A DNA stretch of 64,000 nt from NCBI RefSeq assembly GCF_007858185.1, contig NZ_VFES01000019.1, forward strand, positions 1-64,000. Direction: 5' to 3'. Shown in pieces: positions 52,738-61,663 of the stretch. The position numbers were made by a program, and so were the translations under genes. Each line of letters opens with the position of its first letter. Within the stretch, counting starts at the first letter, position 1. Source of the stretch: Pseudomonas grimontii. Lineage in GTDB: Bacteria > Pseudomonadota > Gammaproteobacteria > Pseudomonadales > Pseudomonadaceae. A model generated the notes under the pieces. It did not search any database and was not told the DNA's origin. It saw only the letters and a list, made by a program, of their open reading frames with translations.

Positions 52738-53601
52738 ATGCCCATTGACCTGCACGCTCTCTACCCCAAACTGATCCACCTGATGCTGGATACGGTCTTT
52801 GTCGTCGACGGTGACAACCAGATTGTCTTCGTGAGCGATGCCTGTGAGGCATTGCTCGGCTACCGTGCCGACGCACTGGTTGGCACCCTGATCACCCACT
52901 ACATGCACCCTGAAGACCTGGCGCGCACCCGCGCCTCCATTGTGCGGGTCATGAATGGCCAATCCCATGTCGACTTCCGTAACCGCTATATACGCAAGGA
53001 CGGCAGTGTCGTGCACATCCTGTGGGCGGCCTTCTGGTCCGAAGAAGTGGGCGCGCGAATCGGGGTCGCGCGGGACGTGACGGCGCTCACCCAGGCCGAG
53101 GAAGAACTGCGCTTCCTCGCCCACCATGATCCGCTGACCGGCCTGACCAACCGGTCACTGTTCAATGATCGGCTGGACCAGGCGCTGCACAGTGCGAAGT
53201 CCCGCAACCGCAGCCTGGCGTTGCTGTTTCTGGACATCAATGACTTCAAGGGCATCAACGATGTGCATGGCCATGCCATGGGCGATCGCGTGCTGTGTGT
53301 GATTGCACGACGGCTGGAACGCTGCGTACTCGACAGCGACCTGGTGGCGCGGATGGGCGGTGATGAGTTCACGGTGCTGCTGACGGATACCCCGTCGCGG
53401 GAGGCTATTTCTGCCAAGGTGGTGCAGATACTCGCGGTCATGGCCGAGCCGCTGGGTGCCGAGTTTGGTGGGGTGAAGATGCCGTCCTGCAGTATCGGCG
53501 TGGCGGTTTATCCGATTGACGGGGAGGATGCCGATACCCTGCTCAGCCATGCGGACGGTGATATGTACCGGATAAAAAGGCACCGGTTTGCAGCGCAGTG
53601 A
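52738..53601 (+). CDS. PAS-GGDEF diguanylate cyclase
   Basis: A 287-residue cytoplasmic protein with a PAS sensor domain (about 12-115, VFVVDGDNQIVFVSDACEAL then a PAC-like GARIGVARDVT) followed by a GGDEF domain. The latter starts at HHDPLTGLTNRSLF (129-142) and has an intact active site MGGDEF (206-211). It would make cyclic-di-GMP. No canonical RxxD inhibitory site is seen just before GGDEF. Start MPIDLHALYP (ATG 52738) is a choice; two in-frame ATGs lie upstream (52672, 52702). It is transcribed alone, divergent from gntR. Confidence 0.85.
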   Translation: MPIDLHALYPKLIHLMLDTVFVVDGDNQIVFVSDACEALLGYRADALVGTLITHYMHPEDLARTRASIVRVMNGQSHVDFRNRYIRKDGSVVHILWAAFWSEEVGARIGVARDVTALTQAEEELRFLAHHDPLTGLTNRSLFNDRLDQALHSAKSRNRSLALLFLDINDFKGINDVHGHAMGDRVLCVIARRLERCVLDSDLVARMGGDEFTVLLTDTPSREAISAKVVQILAVMAEPLGAEFGGVKMPSCSIGVAVYPIDGEDADTLLSHADGDMYRIKRHRFAAQ

Positions 53602-53662
53602 CAAGGGCGCGTTTTGCATCAGGCAGGTCGATTACCCGCCCAATGCAGAATTCCTCGGACGC

Positions 53663-55111
53663 TTATAACCGACAGGCATTGACCGGCGGTATCCGACCGC
53701 GCCAGGGCTGGGCCCGCTCTAACTGCCCCGCGAGGGCAAACAAGGTACTTTCTTCGCCAAAGCGAGCGGCGAAGTGGGCGCCCATCGGCAAGCCGGCAGC
53801 GCTCCAGTACAACGGCACTGACATCGCCGGTTGCCCGCTGGCATTGAACAGGGCCGTGAACGGCGAGTAGCTGTGGAACCGTTCAATCAGTTCCTCCAGG
53901 CTCAGGCGGTCGTCTTGCAGGTCCAGCTCACCGATCGGCACCGGCTCGCGTGCCAGGGTCGGCGTGAGGATCAGGTCGTAATCCTGCATGAACACCGCCA
54001 ACTGCCGACCCAAGGCATGAATCCACTCCACGGCACCCGCATACTGCGCACCACTGACATCGCCCTTGCTGCGCAAAATAATGCGGGTGCGAGCTTCCAG
54101 CTCTTCAGGCTGCACGGCGAAACCGCGCATCTGCCCCAACACATCGACGTAGTGGCGAGTACTTGCACCGATGATGGTGAAGACCTGATCGAGAAACGCC
54201 GGCAGCGCCACCGGCAAGCTGACCGGTTCAACGCGGTGGCCCAGGGATTCGCACAACCTGGCGGCCTGGCGCACGGCTTCCACACTTTCGCCGGAGGTCG
54301 GCCAGGGCCCGAGTTGCTCAACCAGGGCAATACGCAGCGGCCGAGGGTCACGCTGCAGCGCGGTGACATAGGGCTGCGCCTGCAGCGGCGCGGCATAGGG
54401 TGCGCCCAGGTCGATCCCGGCCGTGGCATCCAGCAGCGCGGCGCTGTCCCGCACCGACAAGGTAATCGCATGGGGGGTGCCCATCCCGGCCCAGCCTTCG
54501 CCGACCATCGGCCCGGACGGCAGTAACCCACGGCTGGGCTTGAGGCCGAACACCCCACAGCAGGACGCCGGCACACGCAAGGACCCGCCGCCATCGTTGC
54601 CATGGGCAAACGGTACGACACGTGCCGCCACCAGGGCTGCCGCGCCGCCGCTGGAACCGCCCGCACTGTGGCCGATATTCCAGGGGTTGCGCGTGGCGCC
54701 AAAGCGGTTGGATTCGGTGGAGTACGACGTGCCGAACTCGGGTGAGGTGCTGGTGCCGAGAATCACACACCCGGCACGGCGGATACGGCTTACGTGTTCG
54801 GCTTCAAAGTCCGCGCGAAAACCTCCCAGCGCTTGCGAGCCATTGGTCATCGCCGCGCCGTTGACCGGTGAAAACAGGTCCTTGATCAAGGTCGGTACCC
54901 CGGCGAACACGCCGTGACCCGGCCGCGATGCGAGTGCTGCCGTACGGGCCGCATCATAAAGCCGCTCGGCGACCGCGTTGAGCTGAGGTTCGACCCGTTC
55001 AATACGATCAATCACCGCCTCCAGCAGCTCGCCAGGTTGCACGTCGCCGCGCCTGACCCATTCGGCCAGGCCGGTGGCGTCTTCGATGTCCAGCAGGTTC
55101 TGGATGTCCAT
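53663..55111 (-). CDS. Amidase signature family hydrolase
   Basis: A 482-residue amidase (Ser-cisSer-Lys). Catalytic K77 is in TLIKDLF, cis-Ser in GGSSGGAAALVAA (about 151-163) and nucleophile Ser S177 in NDGGGSLRVPAS. It hydrolyses an amide to acid and ammonia; substrate class is unknown (aliphatic, aromatic or indole amides are all in the family). It is last in an operon with an MFS transporter (16 bases upstream) and an SphA-like outer-membrane protein, so it likely acts on an imported, probably aromatic, amide. Strong ribosome site GAGGAGATAAGG. Confidence 0.87.
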   Translation of the reverse strand: MDIQNLLDIEDATGLAEWVRRGDVQPGELLEAVIDRIERVEPQLNAVAERLYDAARTAALASRPGHGVFAGVPTLIKDLFSPVNGAAMTNGSQALGGFRADFEAEHVSRIRRAGCVILGTSTSPEFGTSYSTESNRFGATRNPWNIGHSAGGSSGGAAALVAARVVPFAHGNDGGGSLRVPASCCGVFGLKPSRGLLPSGPMVGEGWAGMGTPHAITLSVRDSAALLDATAGIDLGAPYAAPLQAQPYVTALQRDPRPLRIALVEQLGPWPTSGESVEAVRQAARLCESLGHRVEPVSLPVALPAFLDQVFTIIGASTRHYVDVLGQMRGFAVQPEELEARTRIILRSKGDVSGAQYAGAVEWIHALGRQLAVFMQDYDLILTPTLAREPVPIGELDLQDDRLSLEELIERFHSYSPFTALFNASGQPAMSVPLYWSAAGLPMGAHFAARFGEESTLFALAGQLERAQPWRGRIPPVNACRL

Positions 55112-55127
55112 CCTTATCTCCTCTTAA

Positions 55128-56360
55128 TTACGAATGACTTGAGCCGAATGCCTGGGCGTGTGCTTTGCGCCGCGCTTGCAGGCCTGCCAGCGCCCAGACC
55201 AGGGCCGAGGCGAAACTGGCAATCGCCAGCCATTGGATGGAGTGGCGCAGGTCGCCCGAGTAAGCACTGAGCACGGCCACCACCAGCGGGCTGACAAATT
55301 GGCCGAAGTACAGAAACGCGGTGAACCCGCCCAGACCGCGCCCTCGGGTGCTGGCACTCAGGGCATTCATCACCGGCGTCATCGCGTTAGGTACCAGCAG
55401 CCCCGCACCCAGGCCGTGAATCAGCACCGCTACCAACACCGCGCTGTAGCTTTGCCCGCGCATCAGCAGCCATAACCCCAGGCCCAGCAGGGTCAGCAGC
55501 AACGCATTGCACCCGAGGATGCCGATGCGGCGGCGCAGCAGCGGCCAGGCCAATGAACCGACCAAGGTCGCCAGCAACCCCAAGCCGGCCGACAGCCCGA
55601 TCATCGTGCTCGACGTAACCCCCAGGCTGACCAGCAGAATCGGCGCCTGGATCGGTACGATAAAACTCAGGACCATACCGCTGAGGATCAGCAGATAACC
55701 GAGCACCACGGGCACGATCGCCACCCTGCCCTGGCCGGGCGTCACGACGGTGTGCCGGGTCGCTGTGGGTTCCCATAGCACCTTCATCATCACCGGTACC
55801 AGCAGCAGTGGCAGCAGGTACAACAAAAACGGCAGGCGCCAGGAGTGTTCACCCAACGCTCCGCCCACCACAAAGAACAGCGAGCCGACCAGGCCGATGG
55901 TGACCACCTGCCGGTTGATGTAGCGCAGCCGCTCCTCGCCGTGCCAATAGTCGGCAATCAGCGTGGCGCAACAGGTCATCACCGCAGCCTCCGCCGCGCC
56001 GAACAACAGGCGCACGCCGACGATGGCGGGCAAGTTATCCAGCAGCGCCGGGATGGCTCCGAGCACGGCATACAACAGCGTGGCGATCAGTAGCAACGCC
56101 TTGCGCCCGACCCGGTCGGCCAACCAGCCGGCCAGGGGCGCGCACAGTGCAATCGCCAGCGCCGGGCCGGTCACCGCCAATGGCACCAATAGATCGGCAC
56201 GCGGTTCCAGCGGACCGAACTCGGCGCCGAGCTTGGGCAGGATCGGCGCGACCATGACCGCGCCCATGATGGTCAGGCTGCTGCCGAGCATCAGCACCAG
56301 CCCTTCACGGCGTCCGGTGGCTTGCCGTGGCAATGGGGAATCGGAATGTGATGAGTTCAT
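55128..56360 (-). CDS. MFS transporter
   Basis: A 410-residue 12-helix permease of the drug:H+ antiporter/sugar type: MLGSSLTIMGAVMVAPILPK in helix 1, then ADRVGRKALLLIATLLYA as motif A. Start MNSSHSDSPL (ATG 56360) has AAGGGG five bases upstream; sequence further up is not family-like. It is the middle gene of the operon; the outer-membrane protein gene ends 10 bases before it. It probably imports (or exports) the amidase substrate or product. Confidence 0.85.
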   Translation of the reverse strand: MNSSHSDSPLPRQATGRREGLVLMLGSSLTIMGAVMVAPILPKLGAEFGPLEPRADLLVPLAVTGPALAIALCAPLAGWLADRVGRKALLLIATLLYAVLGAIPALLDNLPAIVGVRLLFGAAEAAVMTCCATLIADYWHGEERLRYINRQVVTIGLVGSLFFVVGGALGEHSWRLPFLLYLLPLLLVPVMMKVLWEPTATRHTVVTPGQGRVAIVPVVLGYLLILSGMVLSFIVPIQAPILLVSLGVTSSTMIGLSAGLGLLATLVGSLAWPLLRRRIGILGCNALLLTLLGLGLWLLMRGQSYSAVLVAVLIHGLGAGLLVPNAMTPVMNALSASTRGRGLGGFTAFLYFGQFVSPLVVAVLSAYSGDLRHSIQWLAIASFASALVWALAGLQARRKAHAQAFGSSHS

Positions 56361-56370
56361 GGCCAGCCCC

Positions 56371-57303
56371 TTAGAAACTTTGAGAAATACGCAGCGCCAC
56401 GGTGTAACCCTCGGCACGGTTGCGGGCATCGGTTTCCTTATAGGCATGCAGCCACACGGGCGGCAGGCCGGGCTTGAAGTAACTCACTGCCGGACCGACA
56501 GCCAGCACCCGCGCGCGGTTGCCTGATTGCAGGCCGGGCGCATCGTCATCGCTGAACTGGCGGTAGTAGTAGCCGCCCAGGCCCAGGGTCCATGGCCCCA
56601 CGTGTTGGCCCACGGCAAACTCGTGCCGGTACTCGACACCGCTCTTGTAATCGGTCGCGGGATTGCGGGTATTGACGTCGACTTCAAAGCTGGAAGAAAC
56701 CTCGAAGCCACTGTCGGTGATGTAGGTGGCGTTGACGATCGGCGAGAACGTCCAGTGATTGAGCCCTGGGGAGATCAAACGATTCTTGTCGTAGTCACCG
56801 GTGGGCGCCTGGATCTGCAGCTGCGTGTTGATAAACAGATTAGGCGACAGATTCCATTGCAGGATCACCGGCAGAAATTGCACGTCGGCCAATCGAAACG
56901 GATCGGCTTCCAGGCTCAGCGGCCCCACCGGTGTGGGCACCTTGACGGAAGCGTCCATCTTGAAAAAAGGTACCACCACGCCGAAACCATAGTTGGCGCC
57001 CAGCACCGTGTGATCGGTCATGCGCATGTAGGCGACGCCGATGGACAACACATCCAGTGAGAAGTGGTTGTCGATTGAGCGACCGTTACGGTCCTTCTGC
57101 ACATTGGCCGAGTAAAACGCCGTGCGCAGCCCCACGGTCCCGAACGGTGTGGCCGGCGGCATCATCCCCGCGCCGAAATCGTACACGCCGACGGCGGTGG
57201 TCGGCGCGCCGTTCTCGGTGGCCTGGACACTGGCGCAGCACCCCAGCAGCCCCAGGGTGAACAGCGTCATGCGTACGGCGCTTGCGTTATTGTTATGAAT
57301 CAT
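56371..57303 (-). CDS. SphA-like outer-membrane transporter (phenol meta-pathway type)
   Basis: A 310-residue secreted protein with a signal peptide (cleavage near VQA-TEN) and a beta-strand pattern ending in a terminal aromatic (RISQSF), typical of an outer-membrane barrel of the SphA / COG4313 family. Recognisable features are YDFGAGMMPPATPFGTVGLR at the mature N-terminus and QIQAPTGDYDKNRLISPG. Such proteins usually lie in aromatic or steroid-type degradation operons. GGGAGGGG precedes the ATG. It is first in the operon with the MFS transporter and amidase. Confidence 0.8.
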   Translation of the reverse strand: MIHNNNASAVRMTLFTLGLLGCCASVQATENGAPTTAVGVYDFGAGMMPPATPFGTVGLRTAFYSANVQKDRNGRSIDNHFSLDVLSIGVAYMRMTDHTVLGANYGFGVVVPFFKMDASVKVPTPVGPLSLEADPFRLADVQFLPVILQWNLSPNLFINTQLQIQAPTGDYDKNRLISPGLNHWTFSPIVNATYITDSGFEVSSSFEVDVNTRNPATDYKSGVEYRHEFAVGQHVGPWTLGLGGYYYRQFSDDDAPGLQSGNRARVLAVGPAVSYFKPGLPPVWLHAYKETDARNRAEGYTVALRISQSF

Positions 57304-57371
57304 CGAATGCCCCTCCCATCAAGTGGTGTGGGCCATCCTAGTAACGCGCGACGTGAGCCGGTTATCCGTTT

Positions 57372-58364
57372 TCAGCAGAGTTGCGTGCGACGCAGGGTCT
57401 GTGAGGGGCTTTCGCCAAACAGGGTGCGGTAATCGCTGGAGAACCGGCTCAAATGCCAGAAACCCCAGCGCGCCGCCACTTCCTGTACGCCATGGGCTTG
57501 GGTGCTCGTTCGCAGTTCGCGACGCACTGCATTGAGGCGCAGCGCACGCAGATAGGCCACCGGGTTGATGCCCAGGGTTTCCTGAAAACAGTATTGGAGT
57601 TTGCGCCGGCTGGCGCCGATGTGGTTGCACAGGTCGAGGATCGACAGCGGTTCGTCGAGGTGGCTCAGCGCGTATTCGCGAGCGCGGTCGACCATCCTTT
57701 TGCGCGCCGTGGGGTTGAGGGGTGGCGCCTGGTCCGGCGCGATCAACTCCAGCACATGCAGCATCACCGCATCGCGTATGCCGCGCCGGATCGAATCGTG
57801 CCCCAGCACGGCATCACGGCCCTGATCGCAGCCCGCCAGTTCATCGAACAACGCCGCGAGGTCACGTTGCACGGATGAATGGCCCAAGCGGTAACACTTG
57901 GGAAGATCGGTAATTCGAAACTGACTGCCCTGACGCTCCAACACATGTTCCAGTGCGCGTTCGTCGATGGCCACGCCGAGCAGATCCAGGTGCTGTGGGG
58001 TATGCAGCTCGGGAAGATTTTCACCGTGGGCCACCAACAGGCTGGGCTCGTGGATCGGATGCCCCGAGCAATACACCGGGCCGTTGGCACTCAACGGAAT
58101 GCTGAAGGTGATTGCACCTTTCCAGGCTGCGCCACGTTTGATCATGGCCTGATTAGAGCGGTCGCGCACCAGTTGCATCCAGTCCGAACTGAACGCCACC
58201 AACTCACCGGTAAAGGGGCCGGGTGATAACTGATCGTAGCGAACCTGCCAGCCGTCCATGTTGCGCGCGTGTTCGTCGATGTCGCTGGTCAGAAAACGCT
58301 GGAGGGGGAACGTCGGCGGAAGCACCACCGAGGCCGCAGGCATCAGCACATTATTATTGTTCAT
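57372..58364 (-). CDS. AraC-family transcriptional regulator
   Basis: A 330-residue regulator with an N-terminal cupin-like sensor and a C-terminal AraC DNA-binding domain (LSILDLCNHIGASRRKLQYC, then GFWHLSRFSSDYRTLFGESP as the second helix-turn-helix), similar in style to EutR/amine- or amide-responsive regulators. ATG 58364 (MNNNNVLM) has AAGG eight bases upstream and is preferred over 58388. It lies 68 bases upstream of the SphA-MFS-amidase operon in the same direction and is its likely regulator. Effector unknown. Confidence 0.85.
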   Translation of the reverse strand: MNNNNVLMPAASVVLPPTFPLQRFLTSDIDEHARNMDGWQVRYDQLSPGPFTGELVAFSSDWMQLVRDRSNQAMIKRGAAWKGAITFSIPLSANGPVYCSGHPIHEPSLLVAHGENLPELHTPQHLDLLGVAIDERALEHVLERQGSQFRITDLPKCYRLGHSSVQRDLAALFDELAGCDQGRDAVLGHDSIRRGIRDAVMLHVLELIAPDQAPPLNPTARKRMVDRAREYALSHLDEPLSILDLCNHIGASRRKLQYCFQETLGINPVAYLRALRLNAVRRELRTSTQAHGVQEVAARWGFWHLSRFSSDYRTLFGESPSQTLRRTQLC

Positions 58365-58532
58365 TGACCCAACCTTTTTCAGTTGCAAGGCTTACAGGTC
58401 ATATCGCACGCAAGTTCCATTCCGAACCCGGGGCAGATCGCGCATTTGTGCCGAAAATGGATAGTGAGGATTTGCGCCCGCGATGCCATCTGCGGGCAAA
58501 AACGTTCACCTATTAATTAAATTTTTGCCTGT

Positions 58533-58955
58533 TCAAGGCTTGATGTTTTTCAGCTCATTGAGCAAGCCCAGCAACTGCTCCATTTTCTCGGCGCCAAACT
58601 GCGCTTCGATTTTCTGATAGTTGCTTTCCATGCCTTCGCTCATGGAGATGAAGCATTGCTGGCCGCGCTCGGTGAGGCCCACGAACACCCGGCGTTGATC
58701 CTGGCTGGACTTCTGCCGACGCACCAGGCCGTCGCGCTCCAGGCGCGTCAACACTCCGGTCATGCTCGGTTTAAGGATGCAGGCCTGCTGGGCGAGCTGA
58801 TGGCTTTCGAGTTCGCCCTGCTGGCGCAGGATCCGAATGACCCGCCACTGTTGCTCGGTCAGTTCATGCTTGTTCAGGGCCGGGCGGAAGAAAGCCATTG
58901 CGGCTTCACGGGCTTGCAGCAGGGTCAATGTCAGCGAAGGTCTGGGGTTGGCCAT
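58533..58955 (-). CDS. hpaR: Homoprotocatechuate operon repressor HpaR (MarR family)
   Basis: A 140-residue MarR-type winged-helix repressor, matching HpaR/HpcR from memory: SLTLTLLQAREAAMAFFRPA, HELTEQQWRVIRIL, CILKPSMTGVLTRLERDGLV with the recognition helix and DQRRVFVGLTERG as the wing. It represses the meta-cleavage hpa genes until 4-hydroxyphenylacetate or its catechol is present. It lies upstream of hpaA on the same strand, with a 183-base gap holding its promoter. A probable target site lies before hpaG1. Confidence 0.9.
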   Translation of the reverse strand: MANPRPSLTLTLLQAREAAMAFFRPALNKHELTEQQWRVIRILRQQGELESHQLAQQACILKPSMTGVLTRLERDGLVRRQKSSQDQRRVFVGLTERGQQCFISMSEGMESNYQKIEAQFGAEKMEQLLGLLNELKNIKP

Positions 58956-59138
58956 GACGGCACCATTTGAATGGGCGAGTCGGCAGCTTAGTGTCGTCGG
59001 CCAGCGGCTGCAAGCGGCGCTGGCGCTGTGAAAAGTACAATCGGTTCCGCGTAAAAGCCATTCTGTCGCACCGCGGCGATGCGCATGATGATCCGTACAA
59101 GATCAACAAAACCAAGGCGCGAAGCCCCTATGCCTGGC

Positions 59139-60044
59139 TCAACGCAACCCCGACTGGCGCTGGCGGTACTCCCCCGGAGTGAGCTGTGCGTAACGCTGGA
59201 AAAAACGACTGAAATAGGCTGGGTCCTTGAACCCCAGCTGATAGCAGATCTCGTTGGCCGAGCTGCCGGTAAACATCAGCAGGCGCTTGGCTTCCTGCAT
59301 CACGCGTTCCAGGATCAGGCGCTTGGACGGCAGGTCGGCGATGCGCCGGCACACATCGTTGAGCCGCGCCTCGGTCACCCCGATGCCTTGCGCATACCGG
59401 GACAACGGCCAGTGCTGCTGGTAGTGCGCTTCGATCAGCTCATTGAAGCGATGGAAGATTTTCAAGTCTTCGTGGCGCGCAGGCGTGGCTTTCAACGAGT
59501 GGGAGCACAGCCGCAACAGGCTGATCATGAGCAACCGCGTCAGGCTGTCCAGGGCTGCGCTGCGCCCGGAACGCTGGGCTTTTACCTCTTCGCTCAGTTC
59601 CTCGAACAGATAATCCAAGCGGCGGATATCGCCCGCGTATTGCGGCTCCAACTGCGCCAGGGCGACACATGCGGCCGGCAATTGCGCACCGGCCGGAGCC
59701 AGGCTGGCGTCGGCTTCGATCAGTTGCCACACCAGTTGCTGACGCACCGTCAGCACGTGCCCGTCACTGTCGGCCTCGGTCACAAACGAGTGCGGGACCG
59801 TGGGTGGCGTGAGGAAGAACATCGGCCCGGACTCGACGTATTGCTGGTCGTCCAGGTACACACGCACGGTGCCACTTTTTACGTAGTGAACCTGGAAGAA
59901 CCGGTCATGCCGGTGAACGGGCATGTTGCGCCCGAAGAAATCCGCCAGGTTCGCCAGTTTGTCGTAGTGGACTTCGGCGTCGCTGTAACGCTGGTCGTAC
60001 ACCTGGCCAATGTTGATGTTCGGAATGGGTTGACGGTCGCTCAT
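59139..60044 (-). CDS. hpaA: 4-hydroxyphenylacetate catabolism regulator HpaA (AraC family)
   Basis: A 301-residue activator with a cupin-type effector domain (VHRHDRFFQVHYVKSGTVRV near 43-62) and a C-terminal AraC helix-turn-helix (GFKDPAYFSRFFQRYAQLTP). N-terminus IPNINIGQVYDQRYSDAEV is typical of HpaA. It would activate the hydroxylase genes hpaBC in response to hydroxyphenylacetates; these genes are not in the window. It is divergent from hpaG1 across 178 bases. Confidence 0.9.
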   Translation of the reverse strand: MSDRQPIPNINIGQVYDQRYSDAEVHYDKLANLADFFGRNMPVHRHDRFFQVHYVKSGTVRVYLDDQQYVESGPMFFLTPPTVPHSFVTEADSDGHVLTVRQQLVWQLIEADASLAPAGAQLPAACVALAQLEPQYAGDIRRLDYLFEELSEEVKAQRSGRSAALDSLTRLLMISLLRLCSHSLKATPARHEDLKIFHRFNELIEAHYQQHWPLSRYAQGIGVTEARLNDVCRRIADLPSKRLILERVMQEAKRLLMFTGSSANEICYQLGFKDPAYFSRFFQRYAQLTPGEYRQRQSGLR

Positions 60045-60142
60045 CGCACGCTACTCGTTCTTATTGTGATGGCTGCAGTGCAGCGACTCTCATCCTGCAC
60101 CGATTTGGGCGGCACAACCACCGCACAAACAGTCTGCCACCC

Positions 60143-60188
60143 TTGACGATAGTTAACATCTTAATTATAACTGTTAATACATTAACTA
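60143..60188 (+). promoter_or_regulatory. hpa operon promoter with probable HpaR operator
   Basis: TTGACG (60143-60148) and TATAAC (60166-60171) are separated by exactly 17 bases. The -10 region lies inside an inverted repeat TAGTTAA (60150-60156) / TTAACTA (60182-60188) rich in TTAA, the kind of site MarR-type HpaR uses. The start of hpaG1 is 35 bases downstream. Confidence 0.65.
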
Positions 60189-60222
60189 AATACAGGGCCC
60201 CATGGCTCTGCCAGGAGAAAGC

Positions 60223-60891
60223 ATGAGCCGCGCCTTGCATGACGTCGCGACTGGCACCCTTTTCGGTGTCGCGCTGAACTACCAGGGGCTGCTCAAGCAG
60301 CGCCTCGCCGAGTTCGAACAGCCGCCGTACCAGAAACCGCCGGTCAAACCGGTGCTGTTTATCAAGACACCCAACACGCGCAACCAACACGGCGCCGAGG
60401 TGGTGCATCCAGGCCAGGGCGAGCGCTTGCAGCCTGGGCCGGCATTGGGGGTGGTGATGGGCAAGAGCGCCAGCCGCGTCAGCCCGGCCGAAGCCCTCGA
60501 TTACGTGGCCGGCTATACGGTGGTCAATGAGTTCAGCCTGCCGGAAGACAGCTACTACCGTCCCGCCGTCAAAGCCAAATGCCGCGACGGTTTCTGTGCC
60601 ATCGGGCCTGAGCTGATCCCTGCGGCGCAGGTCTCCAACCCGCACAATCTCGCGATCACGCTGTACGTCAACGGTGAGATTCGCCAGCAAAACACCACGG
60701 CCAACTTCGTGCGCAACATTCCATTGCTGATCGCCGAGATCAGCGAATTCATGACCCTGCACGCAGGCGATGTGCTGATCACCGGCACTCCCGAAGGCCG
60801 GGTGGATGTGCAGCCTGGCGACACCGTGGAGGTCGAGATCAGTGGCCTGGGCCGCCTGGTCAATCACATCAAGGCAGAGGAGCACTCATGA
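60223..60891 (+). CDS. hpaG1: HpaG1: 4-hydroxyphenylacetate degradation bifunctional isomerase/decarboxylase, N-terminal half
   Basis: A 222-residue FAH-superfamily protein corresponding to the N-terminal half of the fused E. coli HpcE/HpaG: FGVALNYQGLLKQRL, PVLFIKTPNTRN and SYYRPAVKAKCRDGFC. In the fused enzyme the two halves carry out decarboxylation of OPET and isomerisation of HHDD. The metal-binding Glu pair seen in the other half is replaced here (PALGVVMGK). ATG 60223 has AGGAGA five bases upstream; its stop overlaps the hpaG2 start (ATGA). Confidence 0.9.
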   Translation: MSRALHDVATGTLFGVALNYQGLLKQRLAEFEQPPYQKPPVKPVLFIKTPNTRNQHGAEVVHPGQGERLQPGPALGVVMGKSASRVSPAEALDYVAGYTVVNEFSLPEDSYYRPAVKAKCRDGFCAIGPELIPAAQVSNPHNLAITLYVNGEIRQQNTTANFVRNIPLLIAEISEFMTLHAGDVLITGTPEGRVDVQPGDTVEVEISGLGRLVNHIKAEEHS

Positions 60892-61658
60892 AACACGCCC
60901 GTATTCGCTTTGAAGGTGAAGTCCATTCGGTACAGGTCGAAGCTGAAAACGCCGTACGCCTGGCTGACGGCCGCCTGCTGGCCGAAGACCAGGTGCAATG
61001 GCTGCCACCGGCAACCGGCAACATGTTCGCCCTGGGCCTGAACTATGCCGACCACGCCGCTGAACTGGCGTTCAAGCCACCGACCGAACCGCTGGCTTTC
61101 ATCAAGTCCGTGGGCACGTACACCGGCCACAACCAGGTGACCTGGCGCCCGGATAACGTCGCCTACATGCACTACGAGTGCGAGCTGGTGGCGGTCATCG
61201 GCAAGCCGGCACGCAACGTCAAGCGCGAAGACGCCCTGGATTACCTGGCGGGCTACACGGTGTGCAACGACTACGCCATTCGCGACTACCTGGAAAATTA
61301 CTACCGGCCCAACCTGCGCGTGAAGAACCGCGACGCCACCACGCCTGTCGGCCCGTGGATCGTCGATGTAGCCGACGTGCCGGACCCAGGCAACCTGAAA
61401 CTGCGCACCTGGATCAACGGCGAGCTGCGCCAGGAAGGCAGCACCCAGGACATGATTTTCGACATTCCCTACCTGATCGAATACCTGTCCAGCTTCATGA
61501 CCTTGCAACCCGGCGACATGATCGCCACCGGTACGCCTGAAGGCCTGGCCGACGTCGTGCCCGGTGATGAAGTGATCGTGGAAGTCGAAGGCGTAGGCCG
61601 CCTGGTCAACCGAATTGTCAGCGAAACGGCGTTCTTCAGCGCCCGTAAAGAGGCTTGA
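60888..61658 (+). CDS. hpaG2: HpaG2: bifunctional isomerase/decarboxylase, C-terminal half
   Basis: A 256-residue FAH-superfamily protein equal to the C-terminal half of HpaG: GLNYADHAAELAFKPPTEPL, the metal-binding HYECELVAVIG and DYAIRDYLENYYRPNLRVK, then MIATGTPEGLADVVPGDEV. It decarboxylates 5-oxopent-3-ene-1,2,5-tricarboxylate and isomerises the product in homoprotocatechuate breakdown. Its start overlaps the hpaG1 stop by four bases, so the split halves are made in equal amounts. Confidence 0.92.
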   Translation: MKHARIRFEGEVHSVQVEAENAVRLADGRLLAEDQVQWLPPATGNMFALGLNYADHAAELAFKPPTEPLAFIKSVGTYTGHNQVTWRPDNVAYMHYECELVAVIGKPARNVKREDALDYLAGYTVCNDYAIRDYLENYYRPNLRVKNRDATTPVGPWIVDVADVPDPGNLKLRTWINGELRQEGSTQDMIFDIPYLIEYLSSFMTLQPGDMIATGTPEGLADVVPGDEVIVEVEGVGRLVNRIVSETAFFSARKEA

Positions 61659-61663
61659 GCAGC

